From an uncultured Alphaproteobacteria bacterium (GTDB lineage Bacteria; Pseudomonadota; Alphaproteobacteria; Micavibrionales; UBA1664), in assembly GCA_943789475.1 (NCBI GenBank), contig CALSUG010000009.1:54442-118441 (forward strand): a DNA stretch of 64,000 nt, read 5' to 3'. Below are positions 8,959 through 17,850 of this stretch, piece after piece. A program made the position numbers and the translations under genes. The notes under the pieces are model-generated. The model saw only the letters and a program-made list of their open reading frames with translations. It was not told the DNA's origin and made no database searches. Position 1 is the stretch's first letter, and every line of letters starts with the position of its first letter.

Positions 8959-10122
8959 ATGAGTAATATACCAACGAGTGAGTCCGTCTCTGAAGGACAC
9001 CCTGATAAATTATGCGATCGTATCTCGGACGCTGTTCTAGATTTCTTTTTACAAGACGACCCCACCGCGCGCGTTGCATGTGAGACTGCTGCAATGAATG
9101 ACAAATTAATTATTGGCGGTGAAATTACAGCTGACAAAGATTATACATCTGCAGATATTGAAAAGATCGCACGTGATGCCGTCAAAGATATAGGATATGT
9201 CGAAGGACCATTTAGTCACGAAAACCTGCAGTTCCATAATTTTTTAAACATACAATCTCCTGACATCGCTCAAGGTGTTGATGCAGGAACAGGTATGGAT
9301 AAAGAAGAAGGCGCGGGTGATCAGGGCATTATGTTTGGATATGCATGCCGTGAAACCGACGTTTTAATGCCTGCACCTATTTATTATTCTCACCTTCTGG
9401 TACGCGAATTAACCCGTCTACGCAAAGATGGTACGTACGACATGTTATTACCTGACATGAAATCACAGCTTACCTTACGTTACGAAGATGGTATACCAAC
9501 AGGCATAGACGAAGTTGTTTTATCTACACAACACAAAGATGGTCTATCACAACAAGACATCAAGAATATCGTCGAACCCTTTATTATTAATACATTGCCC
9601 GATGGGTGGATTAACCAAGACACAAAATTCCACATCAACCCAACAGGAAAATTCGTTATTGGTGGACCTGTTGGTGATGCAGGCCTCACAGGTCGTAAAA
9701 TTATCGTCGACACATATGGCGGTGCCGCACCACATGGTGGCGGTGCATTCTCAGGAAAAGACCCAACAAAGGTTGATCGTTCTGCCGCATATGCCGCACG
9801 TTATTTGGCCAAAAATGTTGTAGCATCTGGATTGGCCGATCGTTGTACAATTCAACTTTCATACGCAATTGGTGTTTCACGCCCTATTTCCGTCCATGTC
9901 AATACACACGGAACTGGAAAGGTTGAATGGCAAGATTTATCCCGCGCAATACAAAAATCATTTGATTTATCACCAAAAGGTATTCGCACACATCTGAAAT
10001 TGAACAAACCAATTTACACCCCCACATCGGCCTATGGTCATTTTGGTCGGGCACCGACGGATGATGGACATTTCAGCTGGGAAAAAACTGATCTGATTGA
10101 AACCTTGAAAAATAATCTTTAG
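8959..10122 (+). CDS. metK: S-adenosylmethionine synthetase MetK
   Basis: MetK makes S-adenosylmethionine from methionine and ATP. The ATG at 8959 gives 387 aa, beginning with the conserved [12 protein letters not shown]. Other signatures are [12 protein letters not shown] (ATP-binding hexapeptide region) and [19 protein letters not shown] (P-loop-like). A TTG at 8923 would extend the frame but lies inside the leader hairpin and adds nothing conserved. There is no visible Shine-Dalgarno. The product also feeds the AhcY step encoded at 44.9 kb. Confidence 0.97.
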   Translation: MSNIPTSESVSEGHPDKLCDRISDAVLDFFLQDDPTARVACETAAMNDKLIIGGEITADKDYTSADIEKIARDAVKDIGYVEGPFSHENLQFHNFLNIQSPDIAQGVDAGTGMDKEEGAGDQGIMFGYACRETDVLMPAPIYYSHLLVRELTRLRKDGTYDMLLPDMKSQLTLRYEDGIPTGIDEVVLSTQHKDGLSQQDIKNIVEPFIINTLPDGWINQDTKFHINPTGKFVIGGPVGDAGLTGRKIIVDTYGGAAPHGGGAFSGKDPTKVDRSAAYAARYLAKNVVASGLADRCTIQLSYAIGVSRPISVHVNTHGTGKVEWQDLSRAIQKSFDLSPKGIRTHLKLNKPIYTPTSAYGHFGRAPTDDGHFSWEKTDLIETLKNNL

Positions 10123-10144
10123 TTGTCTATAAGCCTTCCTTGAG

Positions 10145-10813
10145 ATGGCAGATAATTATTTAAAACACAGATTCCATGGACGTCGCAAGGGAAAAGCCCT
10201 TACTACACATCGCAAATCGTTGTTAGAGGTTGATTTTGTTAAAAATTACAAAATCAAGGAACCACACATGCCCTTCAATAACGGCAACCCTATTTGGTTT
10301 GAAATCGGTTTTGGAAATGGTGAATTTTTATCGCATATGTCACAGAACCACGCCGATATTAATTTTATTGGATGCGAACCATTTATGAATGGTGTGGCTG
10401 CGCTCCTCTCAACAATCGAAAAACCCGTTGATAATCTAAAGATATGGAGCGATAACGCACGCATCCTTATTGATGAAATCCCAGACAATTCTATCGAACG
10501 TGTTTACCTCCTCAATCCTGACCCTTGGCCAAAAAAACGTCACGAAAAACGTCGCTTTGTTCAACCAGATGCACTGGACGATCTTGCACGGATACTTAAA
10601 CCAGGTGGTGATTTTATCATGTCCACGGACGTTGCCACACTTGCTGAATGGATGCATTGGCACACATGGGCACATGAAAATTTTGAATGGACAGCCAATT
10701 CACAAGATGATTGGCTTAACCCACCTGTCGATTGGCCACTAGATAAAACGCGTTATATGAAGAAAGCCTTGGGCGGAGAAACCATTTATTGGTTGAAGTT
10801 TAAACGAAAATAA
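10145..10813 (+). CDS. trmB: tRNA (guanine-N7-)-methyltransferase TrmB
   Basis: TrmB methylates N7 of G46 in the tRNA variable loop using SAM. The 222-aa protein has the SAM-binding motif FEIGFGNGEFL and the family-specific block LLNPDPWPKKRHEKRR, which contains the catalytic Asp and substrate-binding basic residues. It starts 22 bases after metK and is very probably co-transcribed with it, an arrangement common in alphaproteobacteria. Confidence 0.96.
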   Translation: MADNYLKHRFHGRRKGKALTTHRKSLLEVDFVKNYKIKEPHMPFNNGNPIWFEIGFGNGEFLSHMSQNHADINFIGCEPFMNGVAALLSTIEKPVDNLKIWSDNARILIDEIPDNSIERVYLLNPDPWPKKRHEKRRFVQPDALDDLARILKPGGDFIMSTDVATLAEWMHWHTWAHENFEWTANSQDDWLNPPVDWPLDKTRYMKKALGGETIYWLKFKRK

Positions 10814-10816
10814 ATC

Positions 10817-10845
10817 TTGCACTTTATAAAGAATAACCCTATATT
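10817..10845 (+). promoter_or_regulatory. Putative sigma-70 promoter of the rimP–nusA–infB operon
   Basis: TTGCAC at 10817–10822 and TATATT at 10840–10845 are separated by exactly 17 bases. Transcription would start near 10852, giving a ~70-nt leader before the rimP ATG at 10922. The position just after the trmB stop and before the terminator-like hairpin at 10874–10902 makes it a plausible operon promoter. Confidence 0.55.
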
Positions 10846-10873
10846 CCACACATAACTTGAATATTTTTATTTA

Positions 10874-10902
10874 GGTGGGCAGGAAACTGACCCGCCTTTT
10901 TT
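10874..10902 (+). terminator. Rho-independent terminator/attenuator in the rimP leader
   Basis: GGTGGG (10874–10879) pairs with CCCGCC (10891–10896). Inside it CAG and CTG form a second stem closed by a GAAA tetraloop, with one bulged A. Six T residues follow (10897–10902). It is a textbook intrinsic terminator. It could end the metK–trmB transcript, but it also lies downstream of the putative promoter at 10817–10845 and 20 bases before rimP, so it may attenuate the operon that encodes the termination factor NusA. Confidence 0.8.
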
Positions 10903-10921
10903 GATACTTAAACGGATAATA

Positions 10922-11461
10922 ATGAGCGACACAACAAACACAGCCCTAGATCATTTGATCGACCCTGACGGTCGCTTTTTGAACGTTATTGCGCCAGTCA
11001 TTGACGATCTTGGTTATCGCCTTATCCGTGTTGCATTTGGCGGAACAGATCCAAAACGTGGTGCAATTCTTGTTGTTGCCGTTGAACCAAAAGATGGATC
11101 AAAATTAAAAGTTGATGATTGTAAAATCATTAGCCAAACAATATCCGCAAGTATGGATGTTGCCGACCCTATTACAGATTCGTATGTTTTAGAGGTCGGT
11201 TCAGCAGGATTAAATCGTCACTTGAGCGATAAACGTGATTTTGAACGTTTCAAAAATTTTGAAGGTAAATTTGAGTGTAAGCGCCCTGACAATAATGGGC
11301 AAAGAAAATTTCGTGGTTTTATCGAGGAAACAAACGCCGATGGCGTAACGATAAAAACACAAGAAAGAGGTTTGGTACTATTGGAATGGCAAAATTTGTC
11401 TGTTGCACGATTAGTCGGCAGTGATGAATTATTGAAAGCCTTGCAAGATGGTACCGTTTAG
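10922..11461 (+). CDS. rimP: Ribosome maturation factor RimP
   Basis: RimP assists maturation of the 30S subunit. The ATG at 10922 yields 179 aa with the RimP N-terminal domain (around VIDDLGYRLIRVAF and YVLEVGSAGLNRHL, the SPGLDRPL-equivalent) and a C-terminal SH3-like domain. A TTG at 10901 would extend it into the terminator T-run and is unlikely. It is the first gene of rimP–nusA–infB–rbfA–truB–rpsO. Confidence 0.95.
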   Translation: MSDTTNTALDHLIDPDGRFLNVIAPVIDDLGYRLIRVAFGGTDPKRGAILVVAVEPKDGSKLKVDDCKIISQTISASMDVADPITDSYVLEVGSAGLNRHLSDKRDFERFKNFEGKFECKRPDNNGQRKFRGFIEETNADGVTIKTQERGLVLLEWQNLSVARLVGSDELLKALQDGTV

Positions 11462-11502
11462 GAATATAAAAGCGTAGTTCATCGATAAAAGGAGATATAA
11501 AG

Positions 11503-13047
11503 ATGGAATTGATACATGTTGCAGATGCGGTAGCCCGTGAAAAGCACATCGATAAAGAAATTGTTTTGGAAGCGTTGGAAGAAGCTATCCAAAAGGCCGC
11601 ACGTTCAAAATATGGTTACGACCAAGATATTCGTGCAACAATTGACCGTCAAAGCGGTGTTGTTAGCCTAAAGCGTTACCAAACAGTCGTTGAAGTTATG
11701 CCTGAGCTTAGCGAAGAAGATATTGAAAGCGGTATGGAAGAGCCAATTGGTCTTGTCGCACTAGCGCATGCAAAACGTATTAAACCTGATGTTGTTGTTG
11801 GTGACGAACTTGTGGATGATCTCCCTCCATTCGATTTTGGTCGTATTGCCGCGCAAACTGCGAAACAAGTTATTATTCAAAAAGTTCGCGGCGCGGAACG
11901 TGATCGTCAATTTGAAGAATATAAAGATCGCGTTGGCGAAATTGTAAACGGTATCGTTAAACGTACTGACTACGGTAACGTTACGGTTGATCTTGGCCGT
12001 GCAGATGCATATATGCGTCGTGATGAAACAATCCAACGTGAAAATTTCAAAATTGGTGACCGTGTTCGTGGCTATATCTATGATGTTCGTGAAGAACAAC
12101 GTGGGCCACAAATTTTTATGTCACGTTCACACCCTGGCTTCTTGGCTGGATTATTCACACAAGAAGTTCCTGAAATTTACGAAGGTGTTATTGAGATTAA
12201 AGCGGTTGCCCGTGACCCTGGTTCACGTGCAAAATTCGCTGTAACTTCAAACGACCCTGGTCTTGACCCTGTTGGTGCGTGTGTTGGTATGCGCGGAAGT
12301 CGTGTTCAAGCCGTTGTAAACGAATTACAAGGTGAAAAAATCGATATCGTGCCTTGGTCACCAGATATCGCAACATTCATCGTTAATGCACTATCTCCTG
12401 CGGAGGTGTCGAAAGTTGTTTTAGACGAAGAAAACAACCGTATTGAGGTTTGTGTTCCAGATGAACAATTATCATTGGCGATTGGTCGTCGCGGACAAAA
12501 TGTTCGCTTGGCATCAATCCTGACACAACTTGATATTGATGTTTTGACCGAAGCAGAAGAAGCAGAACGCCGTATAGAAGAAACACGTGTACGCTCGGCT
12601 CTATTCATCGAAGCATTGGACGTTGATGACATGATTGCAACACTTTTATGCACCGAAGGTTTCCGTAATGTAGAAGAATTAGGTGATTGCCCTGTAGAAG
12701 AACTAGCATCTATCGAAGGTTTTGATGAAGATGTTGCCGCAGAATTGATTAACCGTGCAAACACATTCTTAAAAGCAAAAGAAGATGAATTCAATAAGCA
12801 GAAAAAAGAATTGGGTATTAACGATGACATTTTGGATGTTGATGGTGTATCCGCCTCAATGGCATTAACACTTGCCAATGGTGGTATCAAATCACGTGAT
12901 GATTTGGCTGATCTTGCCGGTGATGAACTTGTTGAAATTCTTGGCGTTGACGTCATGAATGAAAAAGATGCAAACGCATTGATTATGAAGGCACGCCAAC
13001 ATTGGTTCACAAAAGACGAAGATAAAACAGAGGAAGCGGCAGCGTAA
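11503..13047 (+). CDS. nusA: Transcription termination/antitermination factor NusA
   Basis: NusA binds RNA polymerase and modulates pausing, termination and antitermination. The 514-aa protein has the N-terminal polymerase-binding domain, an S1 domain (around DRVGEIVNGIVKRTDYGNV), two KH domains (KFAVTSNDPGLDPVGACVG; RRGQNVRLAS) and two C-terminal helix-hairpin-helix repeats typical of proteobacterial NusA. A good Shine-Dalgarno (AAGGAGAT) precedes the ATG. The ylxR (DUF448) gene that commonly follows nusA is absent: only 90 non-coding bases separate it from infB. Confidence 0.97.
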   Translation: MELIHVADAVAREKHIDKEIVLEALEEAIQKAARSKYGYDQDIRATIDRQSGVVSLKRYQTVVEVMPELSEEDIESGMEEPIGLVALAHAKRIKPDVVVGDELVDDLPPFDFGRIAAQTAKQVIIQKVRGAERDRQFEEYKDRVGEIVNGIVKRTDYGNVTVDLGRADAYMRRDETIQRENFKIGDRVRGYIYDVREEQRGPQIFMSRSHPGFLAGLFTQEVPEIYEGVIEIKAVARDPGSRAKFAVTSNDPGLDPVGACVGMRGSRVQAVVNELQGEKIDIVPWSPDIATFIVNALSPAEVSKVVLDEENNRIEVCVPDEQLSLAIGRRGQNVRLASILTQLDIDVLTEAEEAERRIEETRVRSALFIEALDVDDMIATLLCTEGFRNVEELGDCPVEELASIEGFDEDVAAELINRANTFLKAKEDEFNKQKKELGINDDILDVDGVSASMALTLANGGIKSRDDLADLAGDELVEILGVDVMNEKDANALIMKARQHWFTKDEDKTEEAAA

Positions 13048-13137
13048 TGTTGCCGTTTTTGAAAAGAAATGTCAGATCCATTAAGGTGATGACCATGTAA
13101 TAAAACGACCACAAAGAAAGATGAGCAATTAAACGAT

Positions 13138-15735
13138 ATGAGCGACGATAAAAAAGACGATACAAAAAAATCAACCCTTAGCCTTGGATCAAAGGGAACT
13201 CTTAGTTTAAAAGGTAAGACTGGAGGCAATCCAGGCCTTGTTCAGCAAAGTTTTTCTGGTGGTCGTAGTAAGACTGTTGCTGTAGAAGTTCGTCGCCGTC
13301 GTGGTGGTGTTGAGCAAAAAGCAGAAGAGCCGGCAACAGAAACACAAGATGCAAATGATCCATTTGCAGGCTTAAGCCCTCAAGAACGTGAAGCGCGCAT
13401 GCGTGCACTTGAGGCCATTAAAAATGCCAACAACGCTCAACCAACATCGTCTCTTCCTCCTCGTGTTAAAAAATCAGACAAGGTTGCAGAAGAAGAAATT
13501 GCACAAGATGTTGAAACAGCCGAAGTTGAAGCACCAACAGCCGAAGTTGAAGCACCGGCAGAAGTAGAAAAACCGAAAAAAACACTTCGCCAACGTGAGA
13601 TGGAAATTCTTCATCGTCAACAAGCGGAACAACAGGCAAAGGCCGAAGAACTTCGCATTCAACAAGAGGCAGAAAACGAAAAACGCCGTAAAGATTTAAG
13701 TGGCAAGGCCGCCGCCTTCAAACCGCGTAATGATGACAACAACAATAATAATATGTCTGTTCGTGATCGTTTGAAAAACCAAGCCGCAAATCAGAAAAAA
13801 TCTCGTGCAACACCAAACCAATGGTCAAGTGGTAAGATTACGGTTTCCCAAGCACTCGCTGGCGAATCAGAATTTGAACGTATGCCATCTCTTGCATCTC
13901 AAAAACGTGCACGTAACAAAATGAATCAAAAGGAAAGTAATTTCCAAGCGCCAACTGAGAAAAAAGCACGTGATGTAATTGTCCCAGAAACAATTACGGT
14001 TCAAGAATTGGCCAACCGTATGGCGGAAAAAGCCGGTGATGTTGTAAAATCACTCATGAAAATGGGCGTGATGGCAACAATGAACCAAGCCATTGATGCG
14101 GATACAGCTGAATTATTAGTCGAAGAATTTGGTCACAAAATTCAACGTGTGACCGAGGCTGATGTTGAAATCGATATGACAGGCGCACAAGATGATCCAA
14201 AGGATATGAAACCACGTCCGCCGGTTGTCACGATTATGGGTCACGTTGACCACGGAAAAACATCCCTTCTCGATGCAATGCGTTCTGCAAATGTTGTAGC
14301 TGGAGAGGCTGGTGGAATTACACAGCATATTGGTGCGTATCAGGTCACAATGGAAGATGATCAAAAAATTACATTCCTTGATACACCTGGTCACGCGGCA
14401 TTTACCGAAATGCGTGCCCGTGGTGCGAATGTAACCGATATTGTTATTATCGTGGTTTCCGCCGCGGATTCAATCATGCCACAAACGATCGAGGCGATTG
14501 CTCACTCAAAGGCAGCTGGCGTTCCGATGATTATTGCGGTTAATAAAATTGATTTACCCGAAGCAAACGCAATGAAGGTAAAACAAGATCTTCTTCAACA
14601 TGAGGTTATGGTTGAGGAAATGGGTGGTGAAACATTATGTGTTGAAGTGTCCGCAAAAAAGAAAATGAACCTTGATAAATTGCTTGAGGCGATCAATCTT
14701 CAGGCTGAATTAATGGATACCATCGTTGCCAACCCTGACCGCAAGGCCGAAGGTCGCGTGGTTGAAGCCAAAATGGAAAAAGGCCGCGGTTCGGTTGCAA
14801 CCGTCCTTATCCAACGCGGTACATTACAAAAAGGTGAAATTTTTGTATCTGGTTCTGAATGGGGACGTGTTCGTGCAATCCTTAATGACCAAGGAAAACA
14901 AATTAAAACGGCCATCCCTGGTCAACCTGTAGAGGTTTTAGGGCTAAACGGTACACCAATGGCGGGTGATGATTTCGCCGTTGTTGACAGTGAGGCAAAA
15001 GCTCGTGAAATTGTTGAATATCGTGAACGTAAAAAATTAGAAGCAAAATCAACTGCATCTGCGGCTGGTGGTTTCGAAGCTTTATTTGCAAAAGCAAAAG
15101 AAAGCGGCGGAAAAACTGTTCTTCCTGTTCTTATTAAATCCGATGTTCAAGGTTCAACTGAAGCGATCATTGGTTCTTTAGCCAAAATCACAGAAGAAAA
15201 TGAAGAAGTTGATGTGCAAATTTTACACAGCGGTGTTGGTGGTATCACAGAATCCGATGTTACATTGGCATCGGCGTCTGGCGCCCTAATCGTTGGATTC
15301 AACGTCCGTGCAAATGCACAAGCACGTGATTTGGCACAAAAGAACGGCGTTAACATGCAATATTATTCAATCATTTATAATGTGATTGATGATGTTAAGG
15401 CGATGTTGTCTGGTATGCTATCACCGAACTTGCGTGAAGAATTAATCGGTTACGCACAGATCCGTGAAGTCTTCAACATTACCAAAGTTGGTAAAGTTGC
15501 TGGCTGTATGATTACCTCTGGTTTCGTGAAACGCGGGGCGAAGGTCCGTCTTCTACGTGATGATGTTGTTATCCATGAAGGAAAACTGAAAACTCTGAAA
15601 CGTCACAAAGATGAAGTGAAAGACGTTAAAGAAGGCATGGAATGCGGTATGGCGTTTGAAAAATATGACGATCTCAAACAAGGCGATATGATTGAATGTT
15701 TCGATGTCATTGAAGAAGCAAGAAGCGTTGCGTAA
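13138..15735 (+). CDS. infB: Translation initiation factor IF-2
   Basis: IF-2 is the GTPase that brings initiator tRNA to the 30S subunit and promotes subunit joining. The 865-aa protein has a long charged, low-complexity N-terminal region (about 1–280, with Glu/Ala/Val repeats and an Asn run), an IF2_N module ([20 protein letters not shown]), the G domain (G1 GHVDHGKT at about 368, [16 protein letters not shown]), and domains II–IV. A long antisense reading frame spanning the nusA–infB junction is a compositional shadow. Confidence 0.97.
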   Translation: MSDDKKDDTKKSTLSLGSKGTLSLKGKTGGNPGLVQQSFSGGRSKTVAVEVRRRRGGVEQKAEEPATETQDANDPFAGLSPQEREARMRALEAIKNANNAQPTSSLPPRVKKSDKVAEEEIAQDVETAEVEAPTAEVEAPAEVEKPKKTLRQREMEILHRQQAEQQAKAEELRIQQEAENEKRRKDLSGKAAAFKPRNDDNNNNNMSVRDRLKNQAANQKKSRATPNQWSSGKITVSQALAGESEFERMPSLASQKRARNKMNQKESNFQAPTEKKARDVIVPETITVQELANRMAEKAGDVVKSLMKMGVMATMNQAIDADTAELLVEEFGHKIQRVTEADVEIDMTGAQDDPKDMKPRPPVVTIMGHVDHGKTSLLDAMRSANVVAGEAGGITQHIGAYQVTMEDDQKITFLDTPGHAAFTEMRARGANVTDIVIIVVSAADSIMPQTIEAIAHSKAAGVPMIIAVNKIDLPEANAMKVKQDLLQHEVMVEEMGGETLCVEVSAKKKMNLDKLLEAINLQAELMDTIVANPDRKAEGRVVEAKMEKGRGSVATVLIQRGTLQKGEIFVSGSEWGRVRAILNDQGKQIKTAIPGQPVEVLGLNGTPMAGDDFAVVDSEAKAREIVEYRERKKLEAKSTASAAGGFEALFAKAKESGGKTVLPVLIKSDVQGSTEAIIGSLAKITEENEEVDVQILHSGVGGITESDVTLASASGALIVGFNVRANAQARDLAQKNGVNMQYYSIIYNVIDDVKAMLSGMLSPNLREELIGYAQIREVFNITKVGKVAGCMITSGFVKRGAKVRLLRDDVVIHEGKLKTLKRHKDEVKDVKEGMECGMAFEKYDDLKQGDMIECFDVIEEARSVA

Positions 15736-15744
15736 CTAAATTCT

Positions 15745-16101
15745 ATGAAAAAGCCATCACAACGACAATTACGTGTAGCAGAACAAATCCGAGGCGTTAT
15801 TTCGGATTCTCTGCGCCGTGGACATTTCAAAGAAACGATATTAATTAATCATGCCGCGGACGTCACCGTTGGTGGTGTGGATGCGTCTCCAGATCTTAAA
15901 AATGCAAAAATATACGTGATGAGTCTTAATGAAGTTGAATTGGACGACATTCTCCCTGCTTTGAATGCAAATGCACATTATTTTCAAAAAGAAATTAATC
16001 ATCAATTGAATATCAAATTCACGCCGAAGGTTCGTTTCTTTGAAGATGAGAGCTTTGCCGAAGCACAACGCATTGAAAAATTGCTTAGAACAATTAAATA
16101 A
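15745..16101 (+). CDS. rbfA: Ribosome-binding factor A
   Basis: RbfA is a cold-shock-related 30S assembly factor that binds near the 16S 5' end. The 118-aa protein has the characteristic N-terminus RQLRVAEQIRGVISDSL and the KH-like core ending FTPKVRFFEDESF. It starts nine bases after infB, within the operon. Confidence 0.95.
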   Translation: MKKPSQRQLRVAEQIRGVISDSLRRGHFKETILINHAADVTVGGVDASPDLKNAKIYVMSLNEVELDDILPALNANAHYFQKEINHQLNIKFTPKVRFFEDESFAEAQRIEKLLRTIK

Positions 16102-16148
16102 TTCGATAAAACTTGCAATTTTACAAACCATTCACTATATAAGGCTTC

Positions 16149-17087
16149 ATGAAACCTGCACGTAATAAAATTAATGGTTGGGTCAATTTAGATAAACCCC
16201 TTAACATGACTTCAACACAAGCCGTTGGAAAGATCAAAAAAATCTTAGGCATGAAAAAGGTTGGCCACGCAGGGACATTGGATCCCTTAGCCACAGGTAT
16301 ATTACCCATCGCAGTTGGTGAGGCCACAAAAACGGTTCAATATCTACAAAATCGTGATAAGGGATATGATTTTACAATCACATGGGGCAAGGCAACCGAC
16401 ACAGACGATGCTGAAGGCGAAGCCATCGCAACATCCGATGTTATCCCAACCCAAGATGAAATTGAAAGAGCCCTGCCCAACTTCATCGGGAATATAGAAC
16501 AAGTTCCACCAAAATATTCCGCCATTAAAATTAATGGTGATCGTGCATACGATCTTGCACGTGAAGGCGTTGAATTTGAAATGCAATCACGTAAGGTGCA
16601 CGTTTACGACCTACGCCTTATTTCATGTGATAAAACATCCGCAACATTATCCATGACATGTGGGAAAGGAACCTATGTACGTTCACTCTCACGTGATTTG
16701 GCCCTTAAATTAGGCACCGTTGGCTATGTTACCATGTTAAAACGTACATTTGTTGGCGGTTTTACGCTTGATAATGCGATTACATTTGACAAACTCGCTG
16801 AAATTGTAGATAACAACGAGGCTCACGAAGACCTTTTAGGCGTGGAAAGAGCGCTGGACGATATCCCGGCACTTCCCTTGTCAAGTACGGAGGCTTCAAG
16901 GTTAAGGAATGGTCAGAAGATTATATTTTCTGCTAAACCTGATTTGGAACGGTTAAATGCACATGGCATAAACCCGTTAACAGCAAAAGACGAAATCGTC
17001 CTCGCCGTTAATGATAATGGGAAACCATTGGGTTTGGTTCGCATGAATGGTGTTTCAGCAAAGCCCGAGCGATTATTTAATTTGTAA
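16149..17087 (+). CDS. truB: tRNA pseudouridine(55) synthase TruB
   Basis: TruB makes pseudouridine 55 in the T-loop of tRNAs. The 312-aa protein has the catalytic Asp motif GHAGTLDPLATGILPI, the KxxG-type N-terminus GWVNLDKPLNMTS, and the conserved KYSAIKINGDRAYDLAREG block. A C-terminal PUA-like region follows. It sits between rbfA and rpsO as in other proteobacteria. Confidence 0.96.
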   Translation: MKPARNKINGWVNLDKPLNMTSTQAVGKIKKILGMKKVGHAGTLDPLATGILPIAVGEATKTVQYLQNRDKGYDFTITWGKATDTDDAEGEAIATSDVIPTQDEIERALPNFIGNIEQVPPKYSAIKINGDRAYDLAREGVEFEMQSRKVHVYDLRLISCDKTSATLSMTCGKGTYVRSLSRDLALKLGTVGYVTMLKRTFVGGFTLDNAITFDKLAEIVDNNEAHEDLLGVERALDDIPALPLSSTEASRLRNGQKIIFSAKPDLERLNAHGINPLTAKDEIVLAVNDNGKPLGLVRMNGVSAKPERLFNL

Positions 17088-17105
17088 AAAGAAAAGGATA
17101 TACGA

Positions 17106-17375
17106 ATGTCAATTACAGCAGAAAAAAAGCAAGAATTAATTGCAGATAACAAACAAGGCGCAAATGACACTGGTTCACCAGAGGTTCAAATCGCCGTTTT
17201 AACAGAACGCATTACAAACATGACTGAACACATGAAAGTTCATAAAAAAGATTTAGGTTCACGCCGTGGTCTTTTAAGAATGGTTGCAAATCGTCGTAAA
17301 TTGTTAGATTACCTTCGCGGAAATAGCGAAGAGCGTTACCAAGCGATCATCAAAAAACACGGTATCCGTCGTTAA
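17106..17375 (+). CDS. rpsO: 30S ribosomal protein S15
   Basis: S15 (89 aa, the standard length) binds 16S rRNA at an early step of 30S assembly. Conserved blocks include [29 protein letters not shown] and RRKLLDYL. A Shine-Dalgarno (AAAGGA) precedes the ATG. In most proteobacteria pnp follows rpsO; here a bidirectional terminator and the convergent trxA follow instead, so the PNPase gene is not adjacent. Confidence 0.97.
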   Translation: MSITAEKKQELIADNKQGANDTGSPEVQIAVLTERITNMTEHMKVHKKDLGSRRGLLRMVANRRKLLDYLRGNSEERYQAIIKKHGIRR

Positions 17376-17399
17376 TATTGATCAACGATATAAGAATTC

Positions 17400-17427
17400 A
17401 AAAAACCGCCATAATAGGCGGTTTTTT
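17400..17427. terminator. Bidirectional rho-independent terminator between rpsO and trxA
   Basis: The perfect inverted repeat AAAAAACCGCC / GGCGGTTTTTT has a 6-nt ATAATA loop (stems at 17400–17410 and 17417–17427). It has an A-run on one side and a T-run on the other, so it can terminate both the rimP–rpsO operon and the convergent trxA transcript. Confidence 0.92.
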
Positions 17428-17460
17428 ATTGGTTATACTTATTAAGAAAGATATGTTTAT

Positions 17461-17778
17461 TTAAACAACACTTTCTGCCCATTCTTGTAATTGGCCTTTT
17501 GACATTCCACCAACCTTGGTCTCTGTCACTTCACCGCCTTTAAACACCATTAATGTTGGAATGCCACGCACACCATATTTTGTTGGTGTTTCTGGGTTTT
17601 CATCAATGTTCATTTTCAAGATTTTAACCTTACCATCCATTTCAGATGCCAACTCATCAACAAGCGGACTTAACGCTTTACATGGTCCACACCATTCCGC
17701 CCAAAAATCAACAATAACGGTCTCCCCCGATTGTAATACATCTGATTCAAAACTGTTGTCTGATACTTGTTCTGCCAT
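17461..17778 (-). CDS. trxA: Thioredoxin
   Basis: Thioredoxin is the cytosolic dithiol reductant. The 105-aa protein has the active site WAEWCGPCKALSP, the cis-Pro loop YGVRGIPTLMVF, and the usual fold length. A strong Shine-Dalgarno (AAAGGAG) precedes the ATG at 17778. In alphaproteobacteria trxA commonly follows addA, as here. The frame is intact, unlike the genes directly upstream. Confidence 0.97.
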   Translation of the reverse strand: MAEQVSDNSFESDVLQSGETVIVDFWAEWCGPCKALSPLVDELASEMDGKVKILKMNIDENPETPTKYGVRGIPTLMVFKGGEVTETKVGGMSKGQLQEWAESVV

Positions 17779-17850
17779 TTTAATCTCCTTTTATTTTTAA
17801 TTATCACCCTACCATCATGCGTATTTCTTATGGCGATATCAAGGCGATGA

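Noticed and set aside
12306..13229. 307-codon open frame antisense to the nusA–infB junction
   Set aside because: Very Ser-rich, no motifs, covers conserved NusA codons; a compositional shadow.
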